The notes beneath the pieces were generated by a model. It was given only the letters and a program-made list of their open reading frames with translations. It ran no database searches and had not been told where the DNA came from. Positions 62,140-64,000 of a stretch of DNA of 64,000 nucleotides are shown piece by piece. Position numbers and translations under genes: made by a program. How positions within the stretch are numbered: position 1 is the first letter of the stretch; each line of letters starts with the position of its first letter. Source of the stretch: Roseovarius sp. (GTDB lineage: Bacteria > Pseudomonadota > Alphaproteobacteria > Rhodobacterales > Rhodobacteraceae). The DNA is taken from positions 1 to 64,000 of the forward strand of contig JACIYT010000002.1 of NCBI GenBank assembly GCA_014359765.1, read 5' to 3'.

Positions 62140-64000
62140 TCCGCACGGCGCTGTTCGTCCTGTCGCTGCTCTTCACCGCGCCCGTCATGGCGCAGGGCGT
62201 GCCCGTTCGCTCGGGGGCGCATGACGGGTTCGACCGGCTGACAATCGATTTGCCCCGCCGGATCGCCTATCGAATCGAGCCGGACGCGGACGGGGCGACA
62301 ATCGTCTTCGATGCGCAGGGCCTGCGGTTTGACCTCGGTGCCGTCTTTGCCCGTATCGACCGAAGGCGCCTGCGCGATGTCGTCGCGCCCCCGGGGCAGG
62401 GGCGCTTGCGCCTCGAGCTTGCTTGCGATTGTGAACTGCGCCCGTTCTGGCATGGTCGGGCGCTGCTTGTCATCGACATCGCCGAACGGCCGTCTGGCCC
62501 GAGGCGCGCGTCCCCCGTGTCGCGGCCTGCCCTGCGTCCCGTGCTCCCCGTGCCGTCCCCCGCCGCCGATGCGCTGGCCGCGCGTCTCGGCCCGCCGCCG
62601 GTGCCGGAGATGACCGCCGAATCCCCCCCACCGGCGCCGCCTCCCGATCTCGAGGCGATGCGCGCGGCCTTGCTGAATCAGCTCGGACGCGCCGTGAGCC
62701 AGGGCCTTGTCTCGGCTGCGCCGGAGGCGCACCAGCGCGATCTCGTGCCCCCCGCGGCCGAGGCACCCGGCCCTGTTGTGGACGATACCGCGCCATTGCC
62801 GCCCGAGCGCCCCGCTGCCCCCGCTGCCCCTGTCTCCCTGCGCGCCCGCACCAGCATGGACCGCGATGTGACGGGGCCGCGCGTTCACGCGGCCCCACCT
62901 TCGCCCGCGCCGGACTGTCCTGCAACAGAGCTCCTCGACGTTCCGTCCTGGGGTGGCCCCGAGGGTCTGCCGGCCGATATGGGGCGCCTTTACCGCGCTC
63001 TTTTCGGCGAGTTTGATGTGGTTGACCCGAAAGCGGCACAGGCGCTTGCGCGGCTCTACATTCATCACGGCTTTGGCGCCGAGGCGCGCCAGGTTCTCGG
63101 CCTTGCGGGGCGGGCTGATAGCGAGGTCAGGTTGCTCGGGGAACTCGCGCTTCTCGTCGATCAGGAGCTTCTGCCCGGCGACTCCGTGTTGCGCCGGTCC
63201 ATCGACTGTGGCGAGCCGGCGGTGTTCTGGGCGCTGCTGGCGCTCGGGTCAGTTGACGAGGCGCTGGTCTTCGACCATGCGGCGCTGAGGCGCAGTTTCG
63301 CCGCCCTGCCTGCCGGGTTGCGCAACCGTCTTGGCCCGGGGCTCGTGCGCCGCCTGGTGGCGGTCGGCCATTTCGACACGGCCCGACATCTCCAGCGCAT
63401 GATCGACCGGGTTGCCGAACCGGGAGAGCCTGAAATCGGGCTCGCGCGCGCCGATCTGGCCGAACATGCGGCACAACCGGACGCGCAGGCGCTGGCCGAG
63501 GTCAGTCGCACCAACTCTGCCCAGGCCGCCGAGGCGCTTGCCCGCGAAATCGAAGGCGCCCTTGCGCGGGGTGTGCCGGTAACCATGGACAAGGCACAGC
63601 TGGCCGGGGCCTATGCGCTCGAGTTGCGCGACACGCCGATCGGCGGGCGGCTGGCGGTGGCTCATGTCTCGGCGCTGGCAGCATCCGGGGCCTTTGACGA
63701 GGCCGCGACCGAGTTCGACCGCCTCGCTCCCGATCCGGCGCATCCCGTCGCGCGGGCCATGGGCGCGAATGTCCTGAGGGAGATCACCCGTTCCGCCGAC
63801 GATCTCACCTTCCTGCGATATGTGCTCGGCGACCGTTTCCTGCCTCCCGGGGCCATGCCCGAATCGCTTGCCGCGGCGATTGCCCGCCGCCTGCTGGATA
63901 CCGGCTTTGCCGAGGCGGCCGATCGCATCCTGCAGCCGGGGGCGACGGATCCGGCCCTGCGCCTCCTGCGCGCCGAGAGCGCCCTGATGCAGCAGCGTCC
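62136..64000 (+). CDS. Large uncharacterised exported protein of the flagellar cluster (partial, runs off window)
   Basis: ATG 62136 overlaps the motA stop; read manually, frame open to 64000: MIRTALFVLSLLFTAPVMAQGVPVRSGAHDGFDRLTIDLPRRIAYRIEPDADGATIVFDAQGL...; absent from the ORF track because no stop is in the window. Confidence 0.8.
   Translation, partial: MIRTALFVLSLLFTAPVMAQGVPVRSGAHDGFDRLTIDLPRRIAYRIEPDADGATIVFDAQGLRFDLGAVFARIDRRRLRDVVAPPGQGRLRLELACDCELRPFWHGRALLVIDIAERPSGPRRASPVSRPALRPVLPVPSPAADALAARLGPPPVPEMTAESPPPAPPPDLEAMRAALLNQLGRAVSQGLVSAAPEAHQRDLVPPAAEAPGPVVDDTAPLPPERPAAPAAPVSLRARTSMDRDVTGPRVHAAPPSPAPDCPATELLDVPSWGGPEGLPADMGRLYRALFGEFDVVDPKAAQALARLYIHHGFGAEARQVLGLAGRADSEVRLLGELALLVDQELLPGDSVLRRSIDCGEPAVFWALLALGSVDEALVFDHAALRRSFAALPAGLRNRLGPGLVRRLVAVGHFDTARHLQRMIDRVAEPGEPEIGLARADLAEHAAQPDAQALAEVSRTNSAQAAEALAREIEGALARGVPVTMDKAQLAGAYALELRDTPIGGRLAVAHVSALAASGAFDEAATEFDRLAPDPAHPVARAMGANVLREITRSADDLTFLRYVLGDRFLPPGAMPESLAAAIARRLLDTGFAEAADRILQPGATDPALRLLRAESALMQQR

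Overview
GC-rich alphaproteobacterial chromosomal window, most likely Rhodobacterales (roseobacter-type gene order and families). It is mostly core genome. Left to right: the end of an IS3-type element next to tRNA-Phe; a tungstate ABC transporter (tupBCA order); a sulfur-response module (persulfide-dioxygenase-like MBL hydrolase plus two YeeE half-permeases); a YjbH/YjbF/Wza-type polysaccharide secretion set; dnaK-dnaJ; radC; secA; a PPIase; argJ; mutT; thiamine pyrophosphokinase; a BT1-like MFS; pheS; ppx-ppk; an HdaA-like protein; proS; tRNA-Ala; argH-lysA; a TIGR02302 protein; hisC-tyrA; a structured ncRNA candidate (possibly 6S RNA); tRNA-His; rluD-like; rpoH; a RpiR-linked catabolic cluster (TRAP transporter, glutamine-synthetase-like enzyme, Fe-ADH, N-formylglutamate amidohydrolase) with an aldehyde dehydrogenase remnant; and part of a flagellar cluster running off the right edge. 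No CRISPR array or prophage was seen. The best leads are the ncRNA at 43947-44108, the mirrored 3' ends at 39491-39545, the duplicated GAGTATTTnnGGAAAGATGAAGC motif, the atypical tRNA-His, the decayed ALDH, CtrA-like sites in the flagellar locus, hairpins around the dnaJ start, and the large uncharacterised ORF after motA. All product calls come from reading the translations; no database search was run.
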